A DNA stretch of 60,603 nucleotides from Microcoleus sp. CAWBG506 (GTDB lineage Bacteria; Cyanobacteriota; Cyanobacteriia; Cyanobacteriales; Microcoleaceae). The stretch is taken from positions 1 to 60,603 of the forward strand of contig JAHREW010000040.1 of NCBI GenBank assembly GCA_020883125.1, written 5' to 3'. Shown piece by piece: positions 44,065-52,782 of the stretch (within the stretch, counting starts at the first letter, position 1; every line of letters begins with the position of its first letter). The notes below the pieces were generated by a model. The model saw nothing but the letters and a program-made list of their open reading frames with translations, did not search any database and had not been told where the DNA came from. The translations under genes were made by a program, and so were the position numbers.

Positions 44065-45380
44065 TGAAAACCCTCTACACCCTGTTATATACCCTCAGCA
44101 TCATCCTCATTAACCCCTGGGGAAACAGCCGGGGCATCATCTGGACTTCCCCCAAAGTGTTCGTTATTTGGCTAATAGTCGGAGTCAATCTCGCCCTCTT
44201 GTGGGAACAAAGAAAAGCTCTAACCATCCCCCGACAATGGAAAATATCGCTAATACTTTGGACGATATTTCTATCAATCGGAGCTATCTCGACTCTACAA
44301 AGTCCTTTTCCCTTAACCTCTTTCTTCGGTCAAGATCAAATGGGAGACGGTTGGCTCTACTGGTTGTTAATCGCCGCCTTCACCCTCAGCAACAGCTTGC
44401 TCTTAACCGTACACCCGCAACTCATTAATTCCCAATTCCAAGGACTGCTAATTGGCGGCATCATCCTTTCTCTTAGTATCTTCCCGCAAATCATCGACTG
44501 GCGGATCGACTATACCGCGACAATGGGGCAAATTATCAGAACTGATGTCCTAGCAAGCAGTATTTTTCAAGGACAGCAACCCATCGGATTGTACTCCCAT
44601 CGGGGCCACGCAGCTATAGTTTTAGCATTAATAATAATTACTGCTCTTGTCGGTTGGTTTGGGAGATTTACCGCAACTAAATTAACTGCAATTACTTTAA
44701 TTTTAACTGTTCCCGCACTGCTGCTAACTTCTACCCGAAGTGCTATTTTAGCTTTGATGGTTGCCAGTGCCTATTTGCTGAGAGGCAAATATTACAAAAT
44801 CCTTGGAGGTATTGCTCTGAGCGGTGTAATTGCTATTGGTATCATGACTGTCACCAGACCGCTTGATTGGAGTAAACCGACCATCGCACAAATCATGTCT
44901 AGCCGATCGCCGATGTGGACACTCTCAGTGCGTGGCATCAAAAAACGCCCGTTATTTGGATGGGGATTTGACGGTTTCGGCATTGCCTATCCCTATATCC
45001 GAAATCCTCAACTAACTCCGATAGTTGTAAATTTAGATGAGTTCACTTATGACTATATTAACATAAAACGTGAAATCAGCACTAGAGAAATTCCTACTTA
45101 CAAAGCTCACAATTGGATGCTGGATACAACGCTATCTGTGGGCATTTTCGGGCTGGTTGCTGGCATTGCACTTTGGGGATATTATGTATGTTTAGGGCTG
45201 AATTATTCTAGGGGCGGTATTGAAGCTGTTGCTATTGCTTATCTAATTTTTACTTTCACTTGGTTCGACGGCGCTCAATATGCACATATTGTCTGGTGGA
45301 TGATGAGTCTCGCCATGATTAAATCTGCTTTTGTTACTGGTTTCCGGGCAGAGTCCGGGCAATTACTAATTACCCATTAG
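44064..45380 (+). CDS. O-antigen ligase / O-oligosaccharyltransferase-like membrane protein (copy B)
   Basis: 438 residues. Identical or nearly so to the protein at 27622 for about 415 residues (about nine differences, all in the first half), including the loop SVRGIKKRPLFGWGFDGFGI and the AHNWMLDT His. The C-terminal tail after IVWWMMS is different and shorter. Start ATG overlaps the PEP-CTERM stop. Multi-pass membrane enzyme that joins a lipid-linked glycan to an acceptor; the coupled Ser/Thr/Pro-rich surface protein is the candidate acceptor (inference). Confidence 0.82.
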   Translation: MKTLYTLLYTLSIILINPWGNSRGIIWTSPKVFVIWLIVGVNLALLWEQRKALTIPRQWKISLILWTIFLSIGAISTLQSPFPLTSFFGQDQMGDGWLYWLLIAAFTLSNSLLLTVHPQLINSQFQGLLIGGIILSLSIFPQIIDWRIDYTATMGQIIRTDVLASSIFQGQQPIGLYSHRGHAAIVLALIIITALVGWFGRFTATKLTAITLILTVPALLLTSTRSAILALMVASAYLLRGKYYKILGGIALSGVIAIGIMTVTRPLDWSKPTIAQIMSSRSPMWTLSVRGIKKRPLFGWGFDGFGIAYPYIRNPQLTPIVVNLDEFTYDYINIKREISTREIPTYKAHNWMLDTTLSVGIFGLVAGIALWGYYVCLGLNYSRGGIEAVAIAYLIFTFTWFDGAQYAHIVWWMMSLAMIKSAFVTGFRAESGQLLITH

Positions 45381-45401
45381 CAATTACCCATTCCCCAATT
45401 C

Positions 45402-45701
45402 TTACATTTCCTGCATCAACCGCAAATAGTTTTGCCGCATCTGCGTCATATTTTCCATCATTTTATTCGCCATATCTTTCTCAACATCGCTCATTTGTTG
45501 CCAAAATAAAGCCGATCGCCTAGCTATAATCGCCTCTTGCCATAACATCTCCAAAAGTTGCGCCGCCATTGGGTTTTCAGCATCGATAATCCCACATAAT
45601 TGCTCGAAGGCTCGGTTTGCTTCGGCGTGACTGCTAACATCCTGGGCTAGCGTTAGGCATTTCTTGAGTTGTACGATCGGATTTTCAGAAGAGTAAGCCA
45701 T
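45402..45701 (-). CDS. Small conserved helical protein
   Basis: 99 residues, all-helical by composition: IVQLKKCLTLAQDVSSHAEA, AAQLLEMLWQEAIIARRSAL, MANKMMENMTQMRQNYLRLM. It looks like a short cyanobacterial hypothetical protein; I do not recognise a function. No signal peptide or membrane segment. It lies 48 bp downstream of the glycosylase remnant on the same strand. Confidence 0.55.
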   Translation of the reverse strand: MAYSSENPIVQLKKCLTLAQDVSSHAEANRAFEQLCGIIDAENPMAAQLLEMLWQEAIIARRSALFWQQMSDVEKDMANKMMENMTQMRQNYLRLMQEM

Positions 45702-45749
45702 AATTTGATTCAGATAAGTGACAAAATTTACACTGACATTTTGAGATTA

Positions 45750-46115
45750 CTAGAATTTAGACACAGCCGGATAGTTCCCTATATACCAACGCCAAGGTAA
45801 ATCAATTCCTTGAGAAATCCCGATGCGGGAAGTTTGCACGATATTAATCGTACCTGACTCGATCGCCTGCTGAAATTCCTCACTCCGGTGTTCTAGCCGC
45901 AGCCCTTCCCCCGTACCCAAAGCTAAACCATTCAAAGTTCGATCGATCTCAAGTACCTTACACAGTTTGCCTGGCCCAGAGGCAAGGCGCGATCGCACCT
46001 TTTCGGGGAGGTGGGAGAATCTTTGGGGAACTGCATCTAGCTGTAAAGCTCTAATTAACACAGCGCTAGCAACTCCGTCTGCATCCGTTACGACATTCAA
46101 GCAATGATACATCCC
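45750..46115 (-). pseudogene. 3-methyladenine DNA glycosylase (AAG/MPG), 3' fragment
   Basis: From Gly-Met-Tyr-His (GGG ATG at 46115) to the stop at 45750 this is the C-terminal 121 residues of an alkyladenine glycosylase: GMYHCLNVVTDADGVASAVL, LIRALQL, SRLASGPGKLCKVLEIDRTL and PWRWYIGNYPAVSKF. The N-terminal 77 residues are at 47832-48062. The split is caused by the TnpB element ending at 46116 plus a MITE; five residues expected between the parts (of VYLIY type) are missing, so excision alone would not restore the gene as it stands. Confidence 0.85.
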
Positions 46116-47640
46116 TTGACACTCCTCGGTCTGAAGACGCGGGGATTCTTAAGGACAAACTTTGGGGGATGAATCCACCCAAAGTTTAATTCTTAAAGGG
46201 TTAGTCAGCAACCCCCTACCCACTCCCTCAATTATTGAGTCTGTGGCTACTTTTGATTTGCGGATGATATTAGCTGCACCATTAACGTCTGCATTAATTA
46301 ACAACCCAGTGCTAGAACGGTACAAACCTCGCTTGATTCGCTTACCCGATGGCTGCCAATTGTCGGGTTTTTCACCGACTTTCACGGGCAACAAATCTCG
46401 GTCTAAAAAACTCGCTTTTGATGTGTATGATTCGTCTTGTTCGACAAATCGCCATCCCCTTAAGTCGCATTCTTGTTTTAGTCTCTCCTTGACTTTAGCT
46501 GTGGGTATTTGGACAAAGTTTTGGTTGGTCACTCCTCCCATATTGACTTCTTGCTTCTGTCCTTTATTCCAGCCAAAAACCATGACATTAATTTGGGACT
46601 TTTCGCAATAATCCACGATGGTTCTAACTGCTTTGTTGACAGCATCTCTCATTCTTCTTGCACGATTTTCTGACAACTGTTGCAGCCTGGTCGATGAGAA
46701 ACCTTTGGGTAATTTATGTCGAGCGTGTTCCGATTGGACTCGCGCCTTTTCTTTGTTAAACCCTTGGTTCCAAGACTTCAATTTGTGACCGTCAACGATG
46801 AAAGGTTTACCATTACTAGAAACACAAGTTAACCAGTTGTTGATGCCGTGATCGATGCCCAAAACTCCTGTTACTTCCAAGCTGCAACTAGGGGCTTGTT
46901 CAGTCAGAGATTCGTGGACATATTCGACCCATACCTTACCATTCCTAGGAATTAACCTGAGTTCTTTAATCTTGGAATCTTTGAGTCTTTCCGGTAGGGG
47001 AATCCAGATAGCATCTGTCCCGAAGTGTTCTTTACCTTTGTTTCCCAGAGGCAGTCTCACCTGATTGCCGACTATTTTCAAGGCTTGTCCCGGATAGGAA
47101 ATCTGGTACATACCGCCTGAAGTTCTGTACTTGGGCAATCTCGGTTTTTGATTAAGTTCCCCTTTCTTGGCTAACTTTTCTAAGGCTCGGAAAGAGCTAA
47201 AAGATTCAGCAACAGATTTTAGCGATTGTTGGGCAACTTGAGAGTAAAGCAACCCGTAATTTTCGTGGGTTTTGGCAATCTTGTACAGGTCGGGATATTT
47301 GATTGCGCCTTGGTCCTTAAAGTACCGTTGCCGACTCTCGTAAGTCCCGAAATTAAATAGGTTATTTGACCATCTCAGGAGTTGCTCAATTATATTTTTG
47401 TCTAATCCAGTTAAATGCCAAACATCTTTTTGTACTGCGTACATTTAATTTACAGTTTGTTGTAATATGTTTAGTATACAGCAATTGCCTACCTGTGGAC
47501 ACCTAGCTACTTGCTCTCTACTGCGGATCTGTACAGAAACAGTTAAGCGTTACATTGAACCTCTTTGAGAGTAGGCTGGATTTATCCTGCAACGCCCTTT
47601 CATCCCTGGACTAAAGTCACAGGGTTTTCAGGGTATTTCT
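46116..47640 (-). mobile_element. TnpB-only IS200/IS605-type (IS1341-like) element
   Basis: About 1.5 kb, no tnpA. The right end, 33 bases past the tnpB stop, has a hairpin-forming AATCCCCGCGTCTTCAGACC and ends GGAGTGTCAA at 46116, directly abutting glycosylase codon GGG. The left end, about 190 bases before tnpB, has CCCTGTGACTTTAGTCCAGG and a stem with CCCTG/CAGGG; its exact limit is hidden by the adjoining MITE. Such elements move with TnpA supplied in trans and make an omega RNA from the tnpB 3' end. Confidence 0.75.
46149..47444 (-). CDS. tnpB: TnpB family RNA-guided nuclease (IS605-type, atypical active site)
   Basis: 431 residues. RuvC-I Asp in GVLGIDHGINNWLTC and RuvC-III Asp in LLINADVNGAANII are clear. 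The usual RuvC-II Glu (in a VVxED context) is not found: that strand reads INVMVFGWNKGQKQEVNMGG. The C-terminal region has QDESYTSKASFLDRD instead of the standard YTSQxCSxCG zinc-finger entry, and no CxxC pair follows. This corresponds to the TnpB subgroup with a rearranged catalytic glutamate, probably the Glu of QDES. N-terminal DNA/RNA-binding helices QSLKSVAESFSSFRALEKL. The reading frame is intact. Confidence 0.88.
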   Translation of the reverse strand: MYAVQKDVWHLTGLDKNIIEQLLRWSNNLFNFGTYESRQRYFKDQGAIKYPDLYKIAKTHENYGLLYSQVAQQSLKSVAESFSSFRALEKLAKKGELNQKPRLPKYRTSGGMYQISYPGQALKIVGNQVRLPLGNKGKEHFGTDAIWIPLPERLKDSKIKELRLIPRNGKVWVEYVHESLTEQAPSCSLEVTGVLGIDHGINNWLTCVSSNGKPFIVDGHKLKSWNQGFNKEKARVQSEHARHKLPKGFSSTRLQQLSENRARRMRDAVNKAVRTIVDYCEKSQINVMVFGWNKGQKQEVNMGGVTNQNFVQIPTAKVKERLKQECDLRGWRFVEQDESYTSKASFLDRDLLPVKVGEKPDNWQPSGKRIKRGLYRSSTGLLINADVNGAANIIRKSKVATDSIIEGVGRGLLTNPLRIKLWVDSSPKVCP

Positions 47641-47834
47641 TATAGAACCCATTTGAGATCTTTTAAGCTGCAAGCCTTATAATCATCAGCCTCATCAAAC
47701 ACAGATTAACGTTCATGTGGTGTAGGGATGAAGCTTTCGAGGGAAAAATCGCTCAGAAAAACCAGATTTTTGATGTCCAAATGCTTCATCCGACCCAGGA
47801 TGGGCGATTTAAAAGATCTCAAATGGGTTCTATA
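47641..47834. mobile_element. 194-bp MITE with 26-bp perfect terminal inverted repeats
   Basis: Ends TATAGAACCCATTTGAGATC plus six more bases at 47641-47666, with exact inverse at 47809-47834. No coding capacity. TA at both ends fits an IS630-type element. It lies exactly between the 5' fragment of the glycosylase gene and the left end of the TnpB element, so two insertions are nested or adjacent. Confidence 0.85.
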
Positions 47835-48062
47835 AATCCTCCCCGCAGGGCCGAACATCGCAACGAGGCGAGGAGTTCGGCGCGCGTAAGCGTGACAAGC
47901 GGGATCGAATGGCCCATAGGCTTCGGTTTCCACAATCATGGCCCGAATCGTCTCCCCATCGGGAAACTTTCGCACCAGACTACAGCCAAGTAAATCTGGC
48001 GCTACCGTAGTAGATGGCCGCGCTAGCCAAAAAGACTCTACAATTTGAGTATTTCCACTCAC
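47832..48062 (-). pseudogene. 3-methyladenine DNA glycosylase (AAG/MPG), 5' fragment
   Basis: GTG at 48062 opens a frame encoding [17 protein letters not shown] and the AAG core [23 protein letters not shown] (catalytic Glu), HAYARRTPR and MFGPAGRIY, 77 residues, then runs into the MITE. The continuation is at 45750-46115. Divergent from ndhP with 20 bp between the starts, so both share one promoter region. Confidence 0.85.
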
Positions 48063-48082
48063 TGAACCAAAGAAGGTAAATT

Positions 48083-48205
48083 ATGGACGTTAAGTTAGTT
48101 TTAGCAGTCTTGACAGCCGTTTTCACCGTGTGCTGTTTATTCTTCGGCACAAAAAACGGATTCTACGACAGCGACAAGTATCATGGTAACGGTTCTGCTC
48201 ACTAA
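48083..48205 (+). CDS. ndhP: NAD(P)H-quinone oxidoreductase subunit P
   Basis: 40 codons, ATG at 48083 to TAA 48205, with AGAAGG 7 bases ahead. A single transmembrane segment (LVLAVLTAVFTVCCLFFG) followed by a short hydrophilic end KNGFYDSDKYHGNGSAH. The pattern FFGTKNGFYDSDxYHGNGSAH is what I recall for NdhP, a small subunit of the NDH-1L complex of cyanobacteria that stabilises it for cyclic electron flow. The identification is from memory of the sequence; a different small photosynthetic subunit is possible. Confidence 0.7.
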   Translation: MDVKLVLAVLTAVFTVCCLFFGTKNGFYDSDKYHGNGSAH

Positions 48206-48236
48206 TAATTTGAGGGGACTATTAGTTTCTTAAAAA

Positions 48237-48267
48237 AAAGCGCAACCTGACTGAAAGGTTGCGCTTT
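48237..48267. terminator. Intrinsic terminator after ndhP
   Basis: Perfect 12-bp stem AAAGCGCAACCT / AGGTTGCGCTTT with a 7-base loop, 31 bases after the ndhP stop, with A-run on the left and T-residues on the right, so it can work on both strands. Confidence 0.88.
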
Positions 48268-48281
48268 AATTAGGGGAGATG

Positions 48282-48343
48282 TTGATTACGAATTACCAAT
48301 TACGAATTGCGAATTACCAATTACAAATTACCAATTACTAAAA
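48282..48343. repeat. AATTACCAATTACGAAT short tandem repeats
   Basis: Imperfect repeats of TACCAATTACGAAT between the terminator and rlmD; AT-rich, non-coding. Confidence 0.6.
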
Positions 48344-48425
48344 AATATTTTTTTTGCCTAAGTCCTATTTTGATGAGATAATAGATTTAAAATGCTTCAA
48401 CCTTAAAGCATTCAGAACAATATTA

Positions 48426-49835
48426 ATGAACCAATCTAAATTCCCCATACCCAAATCGAAATCGGTAAACCCTTGCCAGCAAGGTCAACTGATAGAAATA
48501 GAGATTACTGACTTGGCAGATACCGGCGACGGAGTTGGCCGTTTTGGTCAGCTTGTGGTGTTTGTGGCTGACACTGTTCCGGGCGATCGAGTTCTCGTCC
48601 GCCTCATGCAAGTCAAATCCACCTATGCTACAGGTAAGCTGGACACGCTTCTGGAAGCATCGGAACACCGCATCCGACCCAACTGTATTGTCGCCGACAA
48701 GTGCGGTGGCTGTCAGTGGCAGCACGTAGATTATGATTATCAGCTTACAGCTAAACAAAATCAAGTCATTCAAGCTTTAGAACGCATTGGCGGCTTTAGC
48801 GATTTGCGAGTAGATGAAATTTTAGCCGGAAAAATAGATAATTTCCCCCAATTTTTGGGATACCGCAACAAAGCAACCTATCCTTTAGGCATATCTGTCA
48901 CAGGTCAAGTTCAAGCGGGTTACTATCAAAAAAGCACTCACAAATTAGTTAATTTGAATCAGTGTCCAGTCCAAGACCCCAGGCTAAATCCTTTATTAAA
49001 AGACGTGAAAGAAGACATACACTGGCGGGATTGGCCTGTGTATGACGAACAGCAGCATACAGGAGAATTGCGTCACTTATCTTTGCGAATTGGACGACGC
49101 ACCGGGGAGATGCTACTAACTTTAATCGTTCGGACAGGAGATTTGCCCGGATTGGAAGCCCAAGCCTCTGATTGGTTGAAGCGCTATCCTGAACTGACTG
49201 GTGTTTGTTTGAATATTAATTCTGCGAAAACTAATGTGATTTTTGGTGCGGAAACTCGCTGTATTGCCGGTCGTGCTTATCTGCGAGAACAGTTTGCTGG
49301 TTTGGAGTTTCAGTTAAGGGCGGATACTTTTTTTCAGGTGAATACAGAGGCGGCTGAGGGATTGTTGCAGGCGATTGTAGCGGAATTGAATTTGCAGGGA
49401 AATGAGGTTTTGGTTGATGCTTATTGCGGGATTGGCACTTTTACCTTGCCGCTGGCGAAACAAGTGCAAAAAGCTGTAGGTTTGGAAGTGCAAGCTGAGG
49501 CGATCGCCCAAGCGGATTTAAATGCTGAATTAAATGGCTTGACAAATGTGACATTTAAGGTGGGAACTGTGGAAAAGTTACTGCCACAGTTGGATGTTGT
49601 GCCGGATATTGTGTTGTTAGATCCGCCGCGTAAGGGGTGCGATCGCTCGGTTTTAGAAACTATTAAGCAAATTAAACCGAGTCGGATTGTTTATATTAGC
49701 TGCAAGCCGGCTACTTTGGCTCGCGACTTGAAAATTTTGTGTGAAAATGGGGATTATAAATTGGTGCGGGTGCAGCCGGCTGATTTCTTTCCTCAGACTT
49801 CTCATGTGGAGTGTGCGGCTTTTTTGGTAGCTTAA
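48426..49835 (+). CDS. rlmD: 23S rRNA (uracil-5-)-methyltransferase, RlmD type
   Basis: 469 residues from the ATG at 48426; the frame is open 24 codons earlier but the TRAM domain starts after residue 15 and no signal supports it. TRAM domain (IEIEITDLADTGDGVGRFGQ), iron-sulphur Cys cluster (NCIVADKCGGCQWQH and NQCPVQD), the SAM site VDAYCGIGTFTLPLAKQ, DPPRKGCDRSVLE and the catalytic Cys in IVYISCKPATLARDL. It makes 5-methyluridine in rRNA (position 1939 type in E. coli RlmD; the precise target here is inferred). Confidence 0.92.
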   Translation: MNQSKFPIPKSKSVNPCQQGQLIEIEITDLADTGDGVGRFGQLVVFVADTVPGDRVLVRLMQVKSTYATGKLDTLLEASEHRIRPNCIVADKCGGCQWQHVDYDYQLTAKQNQVIQALERIGGFSDLRVDEILAGKIDNFPQFLGYRNKATYPLGISVTGQVQAGYYQKSTHKLVNLNQCPVQDPRLNPLLKDVKEDIHWRDWPVYDEQQHTGELRHLSLRIGRRTGEMLLTLIVRTGDLPGLEAQASDWLKRYPELTGVCLNINSAKTNVIFGAETRCIAGRAYLREQFAGLEFQLRADTFFQVNTEAAEGLLQAIVAELNLQGNEVLVDAYCGIGTFTLPLAKQVQKAVGLEVQAEAIAQADLNAELNGLTNVTFKVGTVEKLLPQLDVVPDIVLLDPPRKGCDRSVLETIKQIKPSRIVYISCKPATLARDLKILCENGDYKLVRVQPADFFPQTSHVECAAFLVA

Positions 49836-49844
49836 GTCGCTTAA

Positions 49845-49906
49845 TTGGGGCGGGTTTATTTATCCTGTAAATGGAATGCAAATATTTAGGGTAAAACCCG
49901 CCCCAA
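49845..49906. terminator. Inverted repeat downstream of rlmD
   Basis: TTGGGGCGGGTTT at 49845-49857 and its exact inverse AAACCCGCCCCAA at 49894-49906, 36 bases apart, starting 9 bp after the rlmD stop. A likely rho-independent element or repeat, without a long T-run. Confidence 0.55.
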
Positions 49907-50047
49907 CAACATGAATGGGGGCAAAAAAATCCAGTTTGGGCGATGGGCTAAAATCAGTCGCGAAATAGACTTCCAGAAATTCACCTGACGCACTCTACAA
50001 CTCGATCTTAGTGTGTCAGGTTTAGTCCTGATGTATTCTTTCTCCTG

Positions 50048-50920
50048 TCAAGCATCCAGCATCCAAGCAATACACTGCTGCATTTGGTCTCGCATAGTTT
50101 CCACCTCAGCATGATACCTACGACCGTGCCCAGGTAACACCCATTCAAAGTCATAATTAGCCAAATTCTGCATAGATTTGATTTGTTCCTCCCAAGAATA
50201 CCAACAGACTTGGCGAAACCCAATCAAATGCTGCAAACTTTCCGACCAAGCGAGATGATCGCCACTCAACAAAAACTTGTTATTATAAAGTAAAACTGTG
50301 TGACCTTTCGTGTGACCAGGTACTGCAATAATCAACAAATCATCTGCTATTTGATACGGTTCGTTCCCAGATAATTTAATTTCAACATTGCGAGTATCGG
50401 CATTAACTTCGTCACTATGCAAAATGCGATCGCAGCCAAAATGGTCTCGGTATTGTTGATGATCTGCCACATCATCCCGGTGAGTCAAATACAGATAGCG
50501 AATCCCCCCCATGGCTTCGATATTTTTAACTAGCGGCGGCACAAAACGAGGAGAATCGACCAAAATATTGCCCTCTGGGCGGACAATTAAATAGCTAGCA
50601 GCACCGTAGGATTTATCGGAATGGTAGCCACAGTGGTAGATATTTTCTGCTACGAGTGCTGGCAAATGTTGCTGAACTTCCTTGATATTTTTTGGTTTAT
50701 CAACAGTGCCGATCGAACTTGTGGGACAAGACAAAAGAGCTGCGAGCGATCGCATTTCTTCAGTCTCGTTAATTGGCTGATGGTAAACCGCCGATTGTTC
50801 TCCCACTTCCACAAATACTTCCGGTGCCATCCACCGACAAGTATCGCAGCTAATGCAGGTACTATCTACATAAAAATTACCGCTGATATTTTCAGGACGC
50901 CGCCGATTAATATGAGCCAT
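50048..50920 (-). CDS. Ferredoxin-domain / metallo-beta-lactamase-fold fusion
   Basis: 290 residues from the ATG at 50920 (AAGAGGT 8 bases ahead). Residues 10-70 are a ferredoxin-like domain with STCISCDTCRWMAPEVF and LLSCPTSSIG, ligands for one iron-sulphur cluster. Residues 80-290 are an MBL fold: LIVRPEGNILVDSPRF, the metal-site motif LYLTHRDDVADHQQY, then IIAVPGHTKGHTVLLYNN, LSGDHLAW and WVLPGHGRRYHAEVE. The usual HxHxDH is altered to HRDDVADH. Substrate unknown; redox-linked hydrolase or sulphur-transfer enzyme are possibilities. Confidence 0.83.
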   Translation of the reverse strand: MAHINRRRPENISGNFYVDSTCISCDTCRWMAPEVFVEVGEQSAVYHQPINETEEMRSLAALLSCPTSSIGTVDKPKNIKEVQQHLPALVAENIYHCGYHSDKSYGAASYLIVRPEGNILVDSPRFVPPLVKNIEAMGGIRYLYLTHRDDVADHQQYRDHFGCDRILHSDEVNADTRNVEIKLSGNEPYQIADDLLIIAVPGHTKGHTVLLYNNKFLLSGDHLAWSESLQHLIGFRQVCWYSWEEQIKSMQNLANYDFEWVLPGHGRRYHAEVETMRDQMQQCIAWMLDA

Positions 50921-50966
50921 TTTTCTACCTCTTAATAACAAATATAAATACTTGTAAATTATTATA

Positions 50967-51075
50967 TCAATAAGACTTACGCATGGCGGTTCAGAAACCG
51001 GGTTTTTTTGAGAATACTTCGTTTTGGCGCGCAGATGCGGTAAAAAACCCGGTTTCTTTGAGGACTTACGCACGA
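50967..51075. repeat. Compound repeat: GACTTACGCA motifs around an AAACCGGGTTT hairpin
   Basis: AGAAACCGGGTTTTTTT at 50993-51009 and AAAAAACCCGGTTTCT at 51042-51057 in inverted orientation, bracketed by two direct copies of GACTTACGCA (about 50972 and 51064). The fullest copy of the dispersed hairpin family in the window. Confidence 0.7.
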
Positions 51076-51086
51076 GTGGAACGATT

Positions 51087-51119
51087 AGAACCCCGACTTT
51101 TTCAAGAAGTCGGGGTTCT
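51087..51119. terminator. Terminator of the HtrA gene
   Basis: Perfect 13-bp stem AGAACCCCGACTT / AAGTCGGGGTTCT with a 7-base loop, 21 bases beyond the stop of the minus-strand protease gene. GC-rich stem, without a long U-run. Confidence 0.75.
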
Positions 51120-51140
51120 GGGTTTCCTATTTTTTAGATG

Positions 51141-52433
51141 CTACTGCTGCTTCTGACTTGCTGGAAAAGCACCAGATTTAACAGCCACAGTCACAGCTTG
51201 TCCGCCACGACTTAACTCAAGCTGCATATCGCTACCAACCTTACTTTTCTCCACAATTTGCTGTACGCTACCAGCATCGCTGACTTCTTGACCATTAATT
51301 TTTTTGATCACATCAGCAACGCGAACACCAGCTTGTGCCGCCGGAGAATCTTTCACAATTCCCAAAACTAACACACCTTTATCTTCAGTCAGCCTCAATT
51401 TAGTGTTGGGATTTTTATTAAATTCTGCCTTGACTTCGGGAGTAATACTCAACATCCGAACGCCCAGATAAGGATGTTCGGCTTTACCTGTTGTGGCTAA
51501 TTCCTCGGCAATTTGTTGCGCTCGATCGATCGGAATAGCAAAACCCAATCCCTGAGCACCTTGAATAATCGCCGTATTCATGCCAATAACTTGACCCCGC
51601 TGGTTCAGCAATGGGCCACCGGAATTACCAGGATTAATCGCAGCATCAGTTTGAATAAAGCTGACGCGCTTGTCAGGAACACCCACATCCGAGCTAGAAC
51701 GACCTGTAGCGCTAATAATCCCCACAGTAACAGTATTGTCCAAACCGAGGGGATTGCCGATCGCGATCGCCCATTCACCAGGCTGCAACTCTTCCGATTT
51801 ACCCAAACTAACCACAGGCAAATTGTTAGCTTCAATTTTAACAACAGCCACATCTGTCACTGTATCTATACCTAAAACTTTGCCGACAAATTCTCTACCA
51901 TCTTTCAGTTTTACCGTCACCGTATCCGCACCATCAACAACGTGAGCGTTAGTCAAAATGCGACCATCGGAACCAAAAACAAAACCCGAACCTGAACCCC
52001 GTTCGACCCGATTTTGTGGCGCACTCGGAGATTCTGAGCCAAAGAAACGACGGAAAAATGGGTCTTCTAAAACATCAGGTTGTTGGCTCTTCACTGTGCG
52101 AGAGGAATTAATCCGCACCACTGCTGGGCCGACTTGCTGCACTACTTTTGTCACAAAATTAGAGTCTTGAGAGGGCAGTATATTAACAGGAACTGCTGCA
52201 ATTGGCGCTGGACTGGTTTCACCTTTGATAGCATTAGAACTCCCCGGCACTTGGGAAGTTAGGGCATTGCACCCAACAGTAGCCGTGGAACCGATCAAAA
52301 TCAAAGATAAAAAAGCCAGTTTTTTCGGTAAAGACCAACGACGATGATGCTGAGTTTGATTAGGCATATTTTTGGTTTCGGTAATATTGATTTGATTGGA
52401 GTCAGAGCGGTAATTATAATTAGGGTTTTTCAT
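51141..52433 (-). CDS. HtrA/Deg-family serine protease with one PDZ domain
   Basis: 430 residues. Catalytic triad His164 ([11 protein letters not shown]), Asp194 ([11 protein letters not shown]) and Ser271 ([10 protein letters not shown]); a PDZ domain in the last 110 residues ([20 protein letters not shown]). N-terminal signal segment [18 protein letters not shown] followed by Cys55 (ATVGCN), which could be a lipobox, so the enzyme would be periplasmic or thylakoid-lumenal and perhaps lipid-anchored. It belongs with the cyanobacterial HhoA/HhoB/HtrA quality-control proteases; which paralogue cannot be told. Confidence 0.92.
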   Translation of the reverse strand: MKNPNYNYRSDSNQINITETKNMPNQTQHHRRWSLPKKLAFLSLILIGSTATVGCNALTSQVPGSSNAIKGETSPAPIAAVPVNILPSQDSNFVTKVVQQVGPAVVRINSSRTVKSQQPDVLEDPFFRRFFGSESPSAPQNRVERGSGSGFVFGSDGRILTNAHVVDGADTVTVKLKDGREFVGKVLGIDTVTDVAVVKIEANNLPVVSLGKSEELQPGEWAIAIGNPLGLDNTVTVGIISATGRSSSDVGVPDKRVSFIQTDAAINPGNSGGPLLNQRGQVIGMNTAIIQGAQGLGFAIPIDRAQQIAEELATTGKAEHPYLGVRMLSITPEVKAEFNKNPNTKLRLTEDKGVLVLGIVKDSPAAQAGVRVADVIKKINGQEVSDAGSVQQIVEKSKVGSDMQLELSRGGQAVTVAVKSGAFPASQKQQ

Positions 52434-52782
52434 GGTAATACCTACTAAATTAAGTTATGGAAGAAGGAAGCGAATCAATGGTTAGACAAAGGGAAAAATT
52501 CTGGATACACCCATAAGGTTGCTATCAAACGAAAGAAGCTTTAACTTAAATTGAAGCATTTTTTACCTCTGTGTGTTTGGGGGAATTTACCCTACACCTT
52601 GGGGTAGAAACCGTGCTAGGTATGGTCAACTTTGGTTTCCACCTGTGGCGGAGATTTAGATCCGAACTCAGGCAGCACTGGCTAATTGGCTGATGCTTCA
52701 ACAATAAAAACTACGGCCCCTGACGTGGAGATTCCGCATTCGCCAGGAATTTTTCACACTTTTGACAACGAAATTAGCAAGT
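52434..52782. other. Intergenic region, nothing recognised
   Basis: 349 bp upstream of the protease gene. I see no gene, RNA or repeat beyond AT-rich sequence that should hold the protease promoter. Confidence 0.4.

Larger units (their letters stand above)
39963..45310. repeat. Large inverted repeat, arm B
   Basis: Inverted counterpart of 27760-33429, with the surface cassette in plus orientation. It lacks the MITE found in arm A and has expanded repeats in the PEP-CTERM gene and a duplicated start of the Cys-rich gene. Confidence 0.75.
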
